In this document: positions 43,297-51,985 of the stretch, piece by piece
Layout: each line of letters begins with the position of its first letter
How positions within the stretch are numbered: the stretch's first letter is position 1
NCBI RefSeq assembly: GCF_047730075.1
Contig: NZ_CP159831.1
Coordinates: forward strand, 1,488,001 to 1,552,000
Length of the DNA: 64,000 bases
DNA from: Njordibacter sp905182035
GTDB lineage: Bacteria > Pseudomonadota > Gammaproteobacteria > Pseudomonadales > Balneatricaceae
Direction: 5' to 3'
Made by a program: the position numbers and the translations under genes
Notes under the pieces: generated by a model
The model's input: only the letters and a program-made list of their open reading frames with translations
The model's database searches: none
Told to the model about the DNA's origin: nothing

Positions 43297-43380
43297 GACG
43301 GCCTCCAAAAACCTATTGTAATTGTAAAAAACTAGCAGGCTTAATGATTATTGGCCTGCCAGTACGCTCCAGCGAGTTCT

Positions 43381-44661
43381 TTACTGCGCCGCAGCCGCAG
43401 CTCGTTGTGCCTCTTGTTCCTTAAACACAGGATATGGTTTGAACTTCTCATCCGGATTACTTGGAGAACGGTCTAATAATTTGCCCCACTCCTCATAGTA
43501 ATGGCGCATGCCATTTTCGTCGTGAATGGTTTCATTCTCATGACGGCCATGGAGGATTTTACGGCTCTCTGCCATGGGATGCATCGAAGCACCCTGACCC
43601 GTTACTGCTAATAAATCTTCGTGCAAGTTACGTCCGAATGGCCCCCAGATCGAGTTATGATGGTCGATACGTGTTTGACGATCTTTTTTAGAATCACTGG
43701 CCAAACCTAGGCCACGAAACTCAATCATTACCGAATTTGGGCCCAGTGGTGTCATTAAGTCACAGCGCAAGGCTGAGCCCCGTAGGTTGAAGTTCACACC
43801 AGGAAACATGTCAATCATGTACCAATGGTTAGGTGGAAGATGTGGGAAGGATAACTCCTCCCGAGAATGCGAACCTTCGTAATTATCGTACTGCACCTCA
43901 AAGCTACCCACGTTGATATGACCGCCGTCAAAACCACTGTTTTTGCGTGCAAAGTAAGCGTCGTTAAAACCAGTGATGCGATTATGATAATGCAGGTAGT
44001 CATGATAAAACTCACAGTTGGTGTCATGCCATAGCTTGTAGTTACAAGGGATGATCGCTTTGTGATAGTGAAATACCTCCAATGGTTCTTCGTTTAGAGA
44101 AGGAGCTAGCACATCAAGTGAACCGGCAGCAAATTCTTCAACTGTCATCCCAATGTCATCATTGAGGCTGACCCAAACGAAGCCACCAAAATACACTTCA
44201 CACTTTAGTTCACGTAAACCAACCTGAGACTCACTTAATCGATCTTGGTAGCCTTCTTCTTTACGTGAGATGTTGACGCACTTACCTTTCATATCGAAAC
44301 TCCATGCATGGAACATGCATGTCATTGTCTTAGGAGTACCGGAAGGCGTTCCGCGCTTATAGTTACCAGCAGGACGTCGCTCGATCATGTTGCCACGATG
44401 GGGGCATACGTTTAAAAACGCTCGTACAACCATATCTTTCCCACGAACCACGATAACGGGCTCGCGCGCGATGGTCATGGTGCGAAAAGAATAGGCTTCT
44501 TTAAGCTCAGATTCATGACAAACTGGGATCCAAGTCTTGCTCCATATTTTACTTAGTTCGTCTTCGAAAATCTCTTCGTCTGAGTAAATTTTGCTATCGA
44601 CCCACTCGCCTTTTTGCAAGTCGGGAACAGCATTCCATTGTGCATGAGTTCTTGATGACAT
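43381..44661 (-). CDS. msmA: Methanesulfonate monooxygenase oxygenase alpha subunit (MsmA-like)
   Basis: The catalytic subunit of about 426 residues. MSMO converts methanesulfonate, O2 and NADH to formaldehyde and sulfite. The Rieske motif is C86-x-H88-x26-C115-x2-H118; the 26-residue gap (normally 15-17 in ring-hydroxylating dioxygenases) is the hallmark published for MsmA. The mononuclear iron region is NCEFYHDYLHYH (E217, H220, H224 or H226). The extra insert is NYKRGTPSGTPKTM. ATG 44661 was chosen with GAGGAG eight bases upstream. The context (sulfonate-type importer, sulfite-type exporter, dedicated ferredoxin and reductase) supports the call. The alternative is an oxygenase for another small sulfonate. 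Confidence 0.85.
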   Translation of the reverse strand: MSSRTHAQWNAVPDLQKGEWVDSKIYSDEEIFEDELSKIWSKTWIPVCHESELKEAYSFRTMTIAREPVIVVRGKDMVVRAFLNVCPHRGNMIERRPAGNYKRGTPSGTPKTMTCMFHAWSFDMKGKCVNISRKEEGYQDRLSESQVGLRELKCEVYFGGFVWVSLNDDIGMTVEEFAAGSLDVLAPSLNEEPLEVFHYHKAIIPCNYKLWHDTNCEFYHDYLHYHNRITGFNDAYFARKNSGFDGGHINVGSFEVQYDNYEGSHSREELSFPHLPPNHWYMIDMFPGVNFNLRGSALRCDLMTPLGPNSVMIEFRGLGLASDSKKDRQTRIDHHNSIWGPFGRNLHEDLLAVTGQGASMHPMAESRKILHGRHENETIHDENGMRHYYEEWGKLLDRSPSNPDEKFKPYPVFKEQEAQRAAAAAQ

Positions 44662-44707
44662 GATATGTCTCCTCAATATGTTAAGTATTTTCGGTTGGAT
44701 GCGTCTG

Positions 44708-45607
44708 CTACTTAGCGGCATCTATCTCAGCTAGTTTTGTTTCCCACTTCATTTCTTTGGCGAACTTAGCGACCTCTTGGTCGTTCATATAGACCGTGTG
44801 CTCTGGACCAGGGTAGACGCGTGATTTAACTTCATCACGATACTGGGTAAACACGTTTTCCATAATAGGAATAAGATCTGTGTAGATTTTGGAGTGACGT
44901 GGAGTGTGCTCTTCGTATAAGTGGAACAGGTCAGATGTAATAATATGCACACCATGTGCCCTATTTCCTGCACCTAAGCTAATTACAGGAACATCCAATA
45001 TTTCAGTTAAGTATTCACAAACCTCTTGGCTGGTTACTTCACACATAATTGAAAAACAACCTGCGTCAACCATGGCCAGAGCATCATCTATTAATTCTTT
45101 GGCGCGGTCAGAGGTTTTGCCTTGCGCAAAGAAGCCGCCCAACTGAGGCATACGCATTGGTGTAACTCCAATGTGCCCTTGGACAGGGATACCTGCTTTA
45201 ACAATCGCTTCAATGTTTTTAGCGTGATGTTGGTTACCCTCACACTTCATAACCTCAGCATTAGCACGAGATACGAATTTACCTGCGTTCTCTACCGCTT
45301 GCTCAGGAGAAACGTGAAAACTCCAATATGGCATGTCAACCATGCGCAAACCATACTTACTACCACGGTCTACCGCTTGTGACATCATCATCACTTCTTC
45401 AAAACTAACAGTTACAGTTGACTCGTGACCAAACAAAACCATGCCTCCAGTATCAGAGACACATAAAATATCAATACCTAGACGGTCAGCAATTACGGCG
45501 CTACGATAATCATAGATGGCCATCTGCACGATACCTTCGCCTTCCTGCATTTTCTTTTGTAGGCCTCTAATGGTGATTTTCTTTCTCGGTGCTGATAAGT
45601 CTGTCAT
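44708..45607 (-). CDS. PanB-like hydroxymethyltransferase paralogue, first gene of the msm operon
   Basis: A TIM-barrel protein of 299 residues clearly related to ketopantoate hydroxymethyltransferase. It keeps the PanB active-site positions: D52 and D91 (metal), K121, E123, H145 and E190 (E. coli D45, D84, K112, E114, H136, E181), plus the YDYRSA and GAGN loops. It differs from canonical PanB at the VGDSLG loop (SDTGG) and has an extra C-terminal tail. PanB uses methylene-tetrahydrofolate, a formaldehyde carrier. Located as the first gene before msmA with GCAGGAGA upstream, it may process the C1 product of methanesulfonate cleavage. The acceptor is unknown, and panC is not nearby, which argues against simple pantothenate synthesis. 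Confidence 0.82.
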   Translation of the reverse strand: MTDLSAPRKKITIRGLQKKMQEGEGIVQMAIYDYRSAVIADRLGIDILCVSDTGGMVLFGHESTVTVSFEEVMMMSQAVDRGSKYGLRMVDMPYWSFHVSPEQAVENAGKFVSRANAEVMKCEGNQHHAKNIEAIVKAGIPVQGHIGVTPMRMPQLGGFFAQGKTSDRAKELIDDALAMVDAGCFSIMCEVTSQEVCEYLTEILDVPVISLGAGNRAHGVHIITSDLFHLYEEHTPRHSKIYTDLIPIMENVFTQYRDEVKSRVYPGPEHTVYMNDQEVAKFAKEMKWETKLAEIDAAK

Positions 45608-45675
45608 GGAGTTCTCCTGCTAATTAATTGATTTTTATACAAGGCACTTTATTAGTGTGCTTTTAACTTGAAGCA

Positions 45676-45705
45676 ATCATAGGCAATGCACGTAAAAAGA
45701 GTCAA
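45676..45705 (-). promoter_or_regulatory. Probable promoter of the panB-like/msmABCD operon
   Basis: On the minus strand TTGACT and TATGAT are spaced by 18 bases, ending about 70 bases before the first start codon. Five of six bases match consensus in each hexamer. Confidence 0.65.
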
Positions 45706-45734
45706 ACAGATAGTTTTTATCGAGTGATAGCTTT

Positions 45735-45750
45735 TGCCTAAAGGTAGGCA
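45735..45750. promoter_or_regulatory. Candidate LysR operator of the msm operon
   Basis: A perfect TGCCTA-N4-TAGGCA dyad centred about 40 bases upstream of the -35 hexamer, the usual activator position for LysR-type regulators. The LysR gene at 46.7 kb is the obvious candidate. Confidence 0.55.
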
Positions 45751-45837
45751 CTTTCAATAAGGAGGGCACTAGACTTCTGATGAAAATATTAGCAGCCAAT
45801 GTTTTCTAAAGCACTTAACCTAGAAGACGCACTAGCA

Positions 45838-46569
45838 TCATGACTCCACCCCAATTAGTAGACACGCCACTAATTTCTTTAGGCTATCCACAGGCATATG
45901 GTGCACGAATTTGGCCCCTACCAAAGTGCCGCCCACCATGGTTAACGCGAGTACAAAAGCAAGATTTATATCAACATGGCCATGCAAAAAATTACCTAAA
46001 GTCGCTGATGCAGAAATAGGAATCTGAATCACCTGAGACAAACCAATGGCAATTAATACAGGCACTTTAAACCATATTAGTATAGGAATTAATAGCAGTG
46101 GTCCCCCTGTGCCACTCAATGCCGAACCAATTCCCGCAACCAACCCAATTGCTAATAGAGGCGTGTTTTTTTCAGTTTCCTCAGTAGATTGTTGGACTGC
46201 CGTTTTGCGGAGTAATGCGTGGGCCCCAGAGGCCAGTATTAAGGTAGCGATGAAAACCTCAAGTATATCCGCTCGAAAGTATGGCAGAAAAAAGGCTCCG
46301 ATGTAGGCACCAGGGAGGGCCCCCAGGCAAACTTTCTTTGCCATTGACCAATTAATAGTCCCGTGGCGCGCGTATATAAATGCCCCAACTGATCCTGTAA
46401 CCATGTAACTGAGCATGCACGCAGGAATGGCTGAATGTAAGGGAATACCACCCAGAAATTTAAGCGCAGGAACCAATAAAACACCCCCAATCCCGACACT
46501 ACCAATCAGGATGCCAACAAAGAACACGACAGATGTTAACAACGGCGGTAAGAACATAAGAGGTATCAT
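45838..46569 (-). CDS. TauE/SafE-family anion exporter
   Basis: An integral membrane protein of 243 residues with about eight helices. The family repeats are visible (GILIGSVGIGGVLLVPALKFLGG and VAGIGSALSGTGGPLLLIPILIW). Characterised members export sulfite, sulfoacetate or related sulfur anions. Placed between the LysR gene and the msm operon, it is the likely outlet for sulfite made by the monooxygenase. The C-terminus is slightly short (ends LIGVES). Confidence 0.88.
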   Translation of the reverse strand: MIPLMFLPPLLTSVVFFVGILIGSVGIGGVLLVPALKFLGGIPLHSAIPACMLSYMVTGSVGAFIYARHGTINWSMAKKVCLGALPGAYIGAFFLPYFRADILEVFIATLILASGAHALLRKTAVQQSTEETEKNTPLLAIGLVAGIGSALSGTGGPLLLIPILIWFKVPVLIAIGLSQVIQIPISASATLGNFLHGHVDINLAFVLALTMVGGTLVGAKFVHHMPVDSLKKLVACLLIGVES

Positions 46570-46735
46570 TGAAGGTTATAATACTAATGGGTTTTATGGT
46601 TTGAATTAAAACTATAGCACAGGACATTGGCACCTTGTACTCTGTCAGTGATAGACTCTGTAACGACTAATTACGATTTCTTAAGTTTTATCAATGACGC
46701 TTAACTAGCTTTATATACAAATCAAGAGGTTATAC

Positions 46736-47647
46736 GTGTTTCTAAGACAATTCCAATATCTCGTTGCGCTAGAGCAAGAACAGCACTTTGGCCGCGCGGC
46801 TGAAAAGTGCCATGTATCTCAGCCCAGCTTGTCTAGCGCCATCAAAAGCCTAGAGAAAGAGCTAGGCATCCCATTAATTCTTCGCAAGCAAAAATTCGAA
46901 GGCTTCACCGAAGAAGGAAAGCGCGTAGTTACGTGGGCTAAACGCTTGTTAGCTGACAGATCGGCAATGGTGGAAGAGCTTAGCATCATGAGGAGTGATC
47001 TGAACGGACGTTTGCGCATAGGTGCGACCCCATTTAGCTCCCCCTTATTTCCAACTGTGAGCCAACTTTTTCAAAAACGTTATCCGTCTGTTCAATTGGA
47101 CATTCAGTTCATAGGGACCGACCGATTACTCCAGGGCTTAACCAACTTTGAAATAGACATTGGAGTCACTGACTTAGACAACCCTGCGCTAGACCCTTTC
47201 GTCACCATGGAGTTATACGAAGAACCATTGTATTTGCTTCTTCCAGATAACGATTGGCTAGATGATAGTCCTACTATTTCTTGGTCTGATGCTTGCAAGT
47301 TACCGCTTTGCTTACTGTCTAAATCAATGCGGGAAAGGCAAATAATGGACGAAGCTTTTGAACAAGCAGGTGTGCGATGTAAGCCTATTTTAGAGTCAAA
47401 TTCCATTTTTCAATTGGCTTTTCATGCAATGGCAGGTGACCTTGCCACTATCGTTCCCAAGCGCTTTGCTCATCTGCCAAACACCAAACAGAAATTACTT
47501 GAATCACCTACTGTTTCACAAACATTAGGATTGGTATGGGTGCACGGCAACCCTGTATTACCAATGACTAAAGCAACCTCTGCACTTATGCGAGAAGCAC
47601 TTGATGCTGGCGCATTTGAAAATTTCAGCTTTGTAGGAACAGAATAA
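46736..47647 (+). CDS. LysR-family transcriptional regulator of the methanesulfonate locus
   Basis: An N-terminal winged HTH (FLRQFQYLVALEQEQHFGRAAEKCHVSQPSLSSAIKSLEKELGIPLILRKQK) plus a periplasmic-binding-like effector domain. It has 303 residues, as expected. The start is GTG with AGAGG about 7 bases upstream. It is divergent from the TauE/SafE gene and 1.1 kb from the msm operon, so it probably activates that locus in response to methanesulfonate or sulfite. This is a positional inference. Confidence 0.9.
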   Translation: MFLRQFQYLVALEQEQHFGRAAEKCHVSQPSLSSAIKSLEKELGIPLILRKQKFEGFTEEGKRVVTWAKRLLADRSAMVEELSIMRSDLNGRLRIGATPFSSPLFPTVSQLFQKRYPSVQLDIQFIGTDRLLQGLTNFEIDIGVTDLDNPALDPFVTMELYEEPLYLLLPDNDWLDDSPTISWSDACKLPLCLLSKSMRERQIMDEAFEQAGVRCKPILESNSIFQLAFHAMAGDLATIVPKRFAHLPNTKQKLLESPTVSQTLGLVWVHGNPVLPMTKATSALMREALDAGAFENFSFVGTE

Positions 47648-47803
47648 TTTTAAAGTGCTGGCCCTAATCAATACAAGCAATATTGAACATTGTTAGTGGA
47701 TATCTGAAATGAGGTGGAAGGAAAAGCCGACGGCGCCTTAAAACAATGTTAAAAGGCTTTATAAAAGGGGTCTAACAATTGTTGAAGGAATCAGTTAGTT
47801 TAA

Positions 47804-48844
47804 TTACCCACTCTCTAGCTCTGTTTTTAGTTCCTGTAAAACTTGCAAACAGGAAAGGGACCTTATTTTTTTAAAATTCTGGCCCGCCCAATGACTTACA
47901 AATTCACCATTTGAAGTTGCCTCTGAAGTTTTTCTCAAGTTAGCTGTAAGAGAGTTCTGGGCAGGAAATGGAAGAGTCGGCTTATTTTCCATAACTTTTA
48001 TAAAAGTATTATCTATTCCTCTAGCAGGCCTACCTGAAAAACCGTTAGTGATTTTTGTTCCTCTATCATGACTATTGAGCAAGTATTTCCTATGAATGGC
48101 GCTGGTTCCTGCCTCTGCACAACATAAAAAAGCAGTACCCATTTGAGCTGCGCTCGCGCCAAGTGCCATTACTCGCCTAATATCTGCCCCATTCATCAGC
48201 CCCCCTGCAGCAACTACAGGTAAGGAAGTTGTTCTCTTTAGTTGCACCAAAAGGTCATCAAGCTTGAGTTGATAATCATATTTTCCTATGTCGAATACAC
48301 CCCTGTGTCCCCCCGCCTCAATACCTTGGGCTACAATAAAATCAGCTCCAGACCTAACAATTTCTAACGCTTCAGTCTCGTTGGTAGCTGTAATCCCCAC
48401 TTTAATTCCTAGTGACTTCGCTTTTTCTATAATCGAAAAAGCAGGAATTCCCAGATGAAAAGTTACTATAGAAGGACGACTTTCCCATACGGGGCCTAAT
48501 TGTTCATCTAGTAATGGAAAAAAGGGTGCGGCAGGTATTGTGAATTCAACTACCTCATCAAATGGCAACACAGTTAACGCCTCAAGACATGTTTGTTGAA
48601 TCTTCATATTTGGAAGGTCAATGTCTTTAAAAACAAAAAAATTGGCGTTTATATGCCCAGATGTAAGTTTTTTTGTACTGAATAAAGATTTTTCTATATT
48701 TTCAGGTGTTGTGTAAGCAAACCCAAAGCTCCCTACTCCTCCATAGTTAGCCACTGTGCTTACAAGTTCAGGAGTGTTGACCCCACCAGCCATAGGTGCT
48801 TGTATAATTGGGGTTTTTAAATCACTAAATTCAAATGCTTTCAT
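47804..48844 (-). CDS. Nitronate monooxygenase family flavoprotein
   Basis: An FMN TIM-barrel of 346 residues. Motifs include TPIIQAPMAGGVNTPELVSTVANYGGVGSFGFAY, the IVTFHLG strand, VAQGIEAGGHRG (flavin phosphate region) and VVAAGGLMNGADIRRVMALGASAAQMGTAFL. Nitronate monooxygenases detoxify alkyl nitronates such as propionate-3-nitronate; some relatives are enoyl reductases. It has no operon partner. Confidence 0.88.
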   Translation of the reverse strand: MKAFEFSDLKTPIIQAPMAGGVNTPELVSTVANYGGVGSFGFAYTTPENIEKSLFSTKKLTSGHINANFFVFKDIDLPNMKIQQTCLEALTVLPFDEVVEFTIPAAPFFPLLDEQLGPVWESRPSIVTFHLGIPAFSIIEKAKSLGIKVGITATNETEALEIVRSGADFIVAQGIEAGGHRGVFDIGKYDYQLKLDDLLVQLKRTTSLPVVAAGGLMNGADIRRVMALGASAAQMGTAFLCCAEAGTSAIHRKYLLNSHDRGTKITNGFSGRPARGIDNTFIKVMENKPTLPFPAQNSLTANLRKTSEATSNGEFVSHWAGQNFKKIRSLSCLQVLQELKTELESG

Positions 48845-49176
48845 GTTTAAGATTATAGATATGTCTTATTGAGGAAACAAGTTTTCTAATGTCATGATGG
48901 CCATTCTTATAATGTGACAAATAACAGTTTGTAGTGGTTAAATCAGAGATTAAACCAATAATGTTCAAACCCTTATACCAGCGACTCAAGACACTTGCGC
49001 ATACCGTTTAAAGTAATATTACCCAAGGCCATCTAAGGCCTCCACATTCAACACAGCGCACCCATGTGAGCAACTGTTAGCCTTTGTTGGTGATAGTTTC
49101 TAATACTGAGATAATATCGTCTCATAAGGTGCAAATAGGTTCATGTCACGACTAGATTTGGGTGATCTAATAACAA
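48845..49176. other. 332-bp intergenic region
   Basis: AT-rich and without coding character in either strand. I see no hairpin with a T-run or other defined site in it. Confidence 0.4.
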
Positions 49177-49794
49177 CTAAACCCAGCTATCAACATCATT
49201 TTGAATAACATGAAACTCTTTAATCCCAGCAGCTAAGCAATAGTCCATAACATCATCAACCGTTGGGCCCGTCAACTTAGCACGATTGAAATAAGCCCGT
49301 AATTTACTTTCTTGGTCTTTGGTGACAGATTTAGAATTCGCAACCCAGTAAATAATATGAACAAGAGCGTCTTTATGCTTTTTTTCTAGTCTAAGTATGT
49401 TTGCTAGATCTTTACTAACGTTCGAGTCAAGCCCTATCATCTCGGTGATACTGATACTGATGCTCTGCTGATCTGTAAGCTGACTATAAAAGTGCTTTTG
49501 TTGCTGAATTAACTCCCAAGCCTCTACATTGTTCTTTTCGCGCATTGCTAACTTCGCTTCACGTCCTTTCTCTGCCGCTAACTGTAAATAGTCTACTTCT
49601 CCATCCACATCTTCAACAACAATCGGCTTACTATTGAGGTCTTCTTTCACGACCACAACAGCAAGAGCTTCATCCTGCTTATTGTTATGCTCATGCTGGT
49701 GATCGTCCTGTTTATCTGCCTTATATTTTTTAAACCTTGTCCACAACCAAATCAGCACCAGTAAAACAATCAATACATCTAAAAAGTCAGTCAT
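49177..49794 (-). CDS. Membrane-anchored protein of unknown function
   Basis: About 205 residues. One N-terminal helix (FLDVLIVLLVLIWLWTRF) is followed by a charged His/Gln/Asp/Lys linker (KADKQDDHQHEHNNKQDE) and a soluble helical domain of about 140 residues (YLQLAAEKGREAKLAMREKNNVEAWELIQQQKHFYSQL...). The cytoplasmic side is likely from the positive charges after the helix. No family is recognised. The middle reads like a TPR-type helical hairpin set, but this is weak. It stands alone between two gene-free gaps. Confidence 0.6.
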   Translation of the reverse strand: MTDFLDVLIVLLVLIWLWTRFKKYKADKQDDHQHEHNNKQDEALAVVVVKEDLNSKPIVVEDVDGEVDYLQLAAEKGREAKLAMREKNNVEAWELIQQQKHFYSQLTDQQSISISITEMIGLDSNVSKDLANILRLEKKHKDALVHIIYWVANSKSVTKDQESKLRAYFNRAKLTGPTVDDVMDYCLAAGIKEFHVIQNDVDSWV

Positions 49795-50146
49795 AATAAT
49801 TAAATTCCATAGCAAGCCATCCAAAAGTATTTACTTCCAGCATTCTAAGGCGAGGACTTTACTACATTTAAATAAAGTCATCCAGTGTCCAACATCAGCC
49901 GGTATTACAAAGTTGCTCAAGTTCTGTAATAGCCATGTGTATCAATGAGGGTTCGTACCACCACAGATTCAGTTCACATGCGCACCTCTTGCCGAATAAA
50001 CATCTTTTGCTAACTAACCTCTAAATTGCTTACCTGAACTTAATTTAGCCTGAAAGCCATAGTGGAATAGATTAGAATCCAGCTGTATGATTGCATATTA
50101 ACTATCGTGATCAGAGTTCTGGATTGATCTGTGCGGACCAAGACAC
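49795..50146. other. 352-bp intergenic region
   Basis: Contains the upstream regions of two divergent genes. No terminator, repeat or promoter hexamers can be defended here. Confidence 0.4.
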
Positions 50147-51088
50147 TTGTTGGTTCATCGGCCCCGTAAAGACTACCATAGCGACCTTGATACTACTTTT
50201 AATGAGTTGACTAATTTAATGAAAAGAATTAACCACTTTGCCTGGGACGCTTCACTTCTGAGCGAAGTCGACTCTATCTGGATCAACGGTTTTGAAGATA
50301 TGGAGACCATTGTCGATATGGCCACCCAATCACTACACCACTACGGATTTGCTTTTTTGCGCAACTTTTGCCTTGATGACAAGGAATCAACTGCAGCAAG
50401 GCTAACCATGCTGGGACAGAATCTAGGCACTATCGTGTCACAATCGTCACGCGGCGAGCACGTGGAAGATGTACGCGACTTTTCTGATGTAGAAACCGAA
50501 GATAAACGCGGTTATCGGTCTACTGGAGAACTGACACCACATTCTGACCCACCAACGCTAATTGCGCTACATTGCCTGCAACCTGCGATGACAGGTGGGG
50601 AAAGCTATCTGGTAAATGTTCGCAGCATCCACGATCATATTGCGACCACAGATCAAGCCCTTCTCGAAGAATTGTATAAGCCGTTTCCACATTGGCGTGT
50701 GGAGGGTTCACATGGTATTGCAGAGGCGGGTCCTTATGAAACCGAGCGACCGGTTTTTTGCGAAAACAACGGTCGCGTCAGCAGTGTATACTACCGACCA
50801 TTTATAGAGCTAAGTGCACAAACCCAGCAAATAGAGTTGAGTGAAACACAGATCGCCGCACTCGATTTATTTGATCATTTTTCAAGGTCTGATGAATTAG
50901 CCTTGCGTACAACACTGCAAAAAGGCGAGACCATCATTGTCCACAACCGCTCCGTGCTGCACGCACGAACGGATTATCAGGACTGGCCTAACGCTCAAGA
51001 TCGCCGCCATTTACTGCGCCTATGGATTGATGCCCCAGAACGATTTCCAGTACATCCACAACACGAACTTGGCGATCTGTTTGCTTAG
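50147..51088 (+). CDS. TauD/TfdA-family Fe(II)/2-oxoglutarate dioxygenase
   Basis: A jelly-roll oxygenase of up to 313 residues. The iron ligands are visible as H132-x-D134 (LTPHSDPP) and the distal His in VLHARTDYQDW; the 2-oxoglutarate Arg is in DRRHLLRLWID. The pattern LIALHCLQPAMTGGESYLVNVRSIHDHI is the subgroup hallmark. The substrate is unknown; taurine is possible but TauD-like sequences are very diverse. The frame begins with TTG codons; ATG 50219 (289 residues) may be the true start. Confidence 0.82.
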   Translation: MLVHRPRKDYHSDLDTTFNELTNLMKRINHFAWDASLLSEVDSIWINGFEDMETIVDMATQSLHHYGFAFLRNFCLDDKESTAARLTMLGQNLGTIVSQSSRGEHVEDVRDFSDVETEDKRGYRSTGELTPHSDPPTLIALHCLQPAMTGGESYLVNVRSIHDHIATTDQALLEELYKPFPHWRVEGSHGIAEAGPYETERPVFCENNGRVSSVYYRPFIELSAQTQQIELSETQIAALDLFDHFSRSDELALRTTLQKGETIIVHNRSVLHARTDYQDWPNAQDRRHLLRLWIDAPERFPVHPQHELGDLFA

Positions 51089-51135
51089 TTAATGTGATTT
51101 AGCAGCTACCCAGAAACATCCTTACGCTTAGGGTT

Positions 51136-51318
51136 ATGATTTCACACATGACTACCGTCAAGGGCTTTATAGAAGTTATCTACTGGTGTATCCACGAAAA
51201 CGACGATATTTTGGTTATACACTCGGTAATGAGATTTCAGGATGGGGCACAGGAGTCTGTGATTGCGGTTAATATGTTAGAGAATGGACAAGTGATACTG
51301 GCTAAAAGTGACGCTTGA
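51136..51318 (+). pseudogene. Truncated copy of the NTF2-like gene (C-terminal half)
   Basis: Sixty codons matching residues 43-103 of the 52565 and 52960 genes (IHENDDILVIHSVMRFQDG...ESVIAVNMLENGQVI). The first ATG corresponds to an internal Met-Val-Ser-Gly-Met of the intact copy, and the 5' half is gone. Its last residues and downstream sequence resemble those after 53289. It is probably the remnant of a duplication. Confidence 0.75.
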
Positions 51319-51339
51319 CTAATGGCGTGATAAAAAAGA

Positions 51340-51370
51340 GACCAGCGGGATTATGGGGAACCCCGTGGTC
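51340..51370. repeat. Imperfect hairpin after the truncated copy
   Basis: GACC-CGGG pairs with CCCG-GGTC around a 12-base loop, with unpaired bases inside the stem. A homologous 31-base element lies at 53301-53331. Confidence 0.55.
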
Positions 51371-51676
51371 AAAAGCGAGGCAGTAGTGACTTGACGTCGT
51401 CTACCACTGTCAACAAACTATCAGTAATCATTTGATCTAACAATACTACTTACATAGCTTTACGTTACTTACACAGGTATCAATTATGGTTATGATGTAT
51501 GGGTTAAGTTTAAGACACCGGAATGTCTAAAATTTGCATGGAAAGTGGGTATACCGATTACTGAGGTGATACTTTTAATTATCTGCTATTTATGCCATCT
51601 TCGTGTGGTTTGATAAACCTTTTATATAAGTTGATATTAACTTATAGTTTGAGAATTAATAAATGAAAATCCAGTT

Positions 51677-51886
51677 ATGAGTGGTCAACGAAGATTTCTA
51701 AAAGTATGGGCTAGGACAGTCGGGATGCCAATTGGACTTGATGACGAGGACAAGCCAGAGTTTTTGCCAATCGCTCAAAGAGATGTAACAAAAGCATTAG
51801 CTTTTAGAACGTTTTGGATTGTGTTACATGTCGTAACCTGTGTCCTTATTATTGCAGGCAATGGTAGAACATTAGGATGGTGGTAA
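51677..51886 (+). CDS. Small membrane protein, unknown
   Basis: Sixty-nine residues with a basic N-terminus, an acidic Asp/Glu patch (GLDDEDKPEFL) and one hydrophobic helix (FWIVLHVVTCVLIIAGNG). No family is recognised and the ribosome site is weak. It is between two copies of the NTF2-like unit, so it may be an insertion or a relic. Confidence 0.45.
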   Translation: MSGQRRFLKVWARTVGMPIGLDDEDKPEFLPIAQRDVTKALAFRTFWIVLHVVTCVLIIAGNGRTLGWW

Positions 51887-51956
51887 CCTACTAAACCATT
51901 AACAAGTGATCCACCATGTGAACATGGCATCTAGTGCAAGTCTATATTAATCAATC

Positions 51957-51985
51957 AAAAAGGAGGCCAACCATAGCTTCCTTTA
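51957..51985 (+). terminator. Possible terminator after the small membrane protein
   Basis: AAAGGAGGC and GCTTCCTTT pair around an eight-base loop (one mismatch). The T-run is short, so the call is weak. Confidence 0.4.

Noticed and set aside
43381..44661. Aromatic-ring dioxygenase (benzoate/phthalate type) as the alpha-subunit call
   Set aside because: The 26-residue Rieske spacing and the sulfonate transport context fit MsmA better, and no ring-cleavage or diol dehydrogenase gene is present.
50147..51088. Taurine dioxygenase TauD
   Set aside because: The iron-ligand motif is PHSDPP rather than the WHTD of TauD, and the subgroup pattern is that of diverse TauD/TfdA-like proteins, so only the family is called.
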